A stretch of DNA of 64,000 nucleotides from Hormiphora californensis (taxonomy: Eukaryota > Ctenophora > Tentaculata > Cydippida > Pleurobrachiidae): the NCBI GenBank assembly GCA_020137815.1, contig CM035352.1, positions 8,672,416-8,736,415 of the forward strand. Direction: 5' to 3'. The number at the start of each line of letters is the position of its first letter. Position 1 is the first letter of the stretch. Below the pieces are notes generated by a model. It did not search any database. It was not told the DNA's origin and saw only the letters and a program-made list of their open reading frames with translations. This document shows positions 63,467 to 64,000 of the stretch, piece by piece. The translations under genes were made by a program, and so were the position numbers.

Positions 63467-63682
63467 TCGGATTTTTTGAAACTGTCACCCCCCTGAAATA
63501 ACAAAATTTGTCATATCTCCGGTTCCTGATAAGATAGAGACTTTAAATGTGGAGGTTCGGAAGAACTTAGCAAGATCTTCGTAACTTCCAAATTTCAAGT
63601 CTCTATCTCATCAGGAACCGGACTTATGGCCATTTAAAGAAATTTGAAAACCCTATGGGGGTGACAGTTTCAAAAAATCCGA
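63467..63682. mobile_element. 216-bp inverted-repeat MITE
   Basis: TCGGATTTTTTGAAACTGTC at the left and its complement at the right. The interior has GGTTCCTGATAAGATAGAGA and the inverted TCATCAGGAACCGGA, matching the interior of the element at 13873-14117. Confidence 0.78.
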
Positions 63683-63687
63683 CCTTA

Positions 63688-63908
63688 GGGATCCCTAATA
63701 AAGTTGTGACTTGTCACCAAACATGTGGTTCCCGTGGCGGCGCGGCTTCAAAATGCGCGATTGTAACTTGTCACCGCATGGTTTGCGCCGCGCCGCAGCT
63801 ACGCGCAGTGGGAACCACGTGCGTTTTGGTACGCGCACACGCGGTGACAAGTCACAACCGCGCCTCCGCAAGACAACAGTGACAAGTCACAACTTTATTA
63901 GGGATCCC
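63688..63908. mobile_element. 221-bp TA-flanked MITE with palindromic tips
   Basis: Tips GGGATCCC, then TAATAAAGTTGTGACTTGTC inverted at the other end, flanked by TA. The interior is CG-rich and contains further opposed GTGACAAGTCAC-type words. It lies five bases from the preceding element. Confidence 0.8.
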
Positions 63909-64000
63909 TATTCGCGAATCGGTAGAGCGAGTAGAAAAACGTGCACGCGCATAAAGTTTGACGTTTAAGAAATAACTTTACCGCGCGTTACGTTTATTTT

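Overview
The window is nuclear DNA of an animal. Genes are split by short GT-AG introns, (CT/AG)n microsatellites are frequent, and repeats fill the spaces. The recognisable genes are metazoan: MTFP1, a FANK1-like gene, an SMCR8-like gene and an SVOP-like transporter. Intron-dense genes of this compactness plus many small inverted-repeat elements would suit an early-branching animal such as a sponge, but that is inference; nothing here fixes the species. Exons were assembled by eye from splice sites and checked for reading-phase agreement.

Layout. 1-3547 is the left arm of a large inverted repeat rich in satellites. 4.5-7.6 kb (+) is an unrecognised proline-rich gene with an intronless MTFP1 gene inside its fourth visible intron. 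7.8-15.2 kb (-) is a FANK1-like gene (FN3 region plus ankyrin repeats). 15.7-18.8 kb is a mobile element with 831-bp terminal inverted repeats around a LINE-ORF1-like gene. 21.0-31.6 kb (+) is a 12-helix MFS-like transporter gene whose 6.8-kb third intron holds an intronless secreted carboxylesterase with its own TATA box. 32.8-46.5 kb (-) is an SMCR8-like gene. One of its introns contains a small TA-flanked element, split by a 7.3-kb array of 423-bp repeats in two opposed halves. 47.0-50.5 kb (-) is an unrecognised Pro/Gly/Cys-rich gene. 51.2-55.9 kb (+) is an SVOP-like transporter, divergent from its neighbour. 56.6-62.9 kb is the right arm of the outer inverted repeat. The last 1.1 kb carries two small inverted-repeat elements.

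The genes are unrelated host housekeeping, membrane, sperm-type and autophagy-type genes and do not form a pathway. The unusual content is the mobile-element layer. Several insertions can be shown directly because the window also contains the matching empty site: in the other outer arm, in a tandem duplicate, or in the flanking repeat. At least three copies of one element family have perfect 9-bp target duplications. Several non-autonomous elements share a design in which a short word from the terminus is iterated through the interior. The strongest candidates for undescribed biology are the split palindromic 423-bp array and the terminal-inverted-repeat element carrying an ORF1p-like gene.
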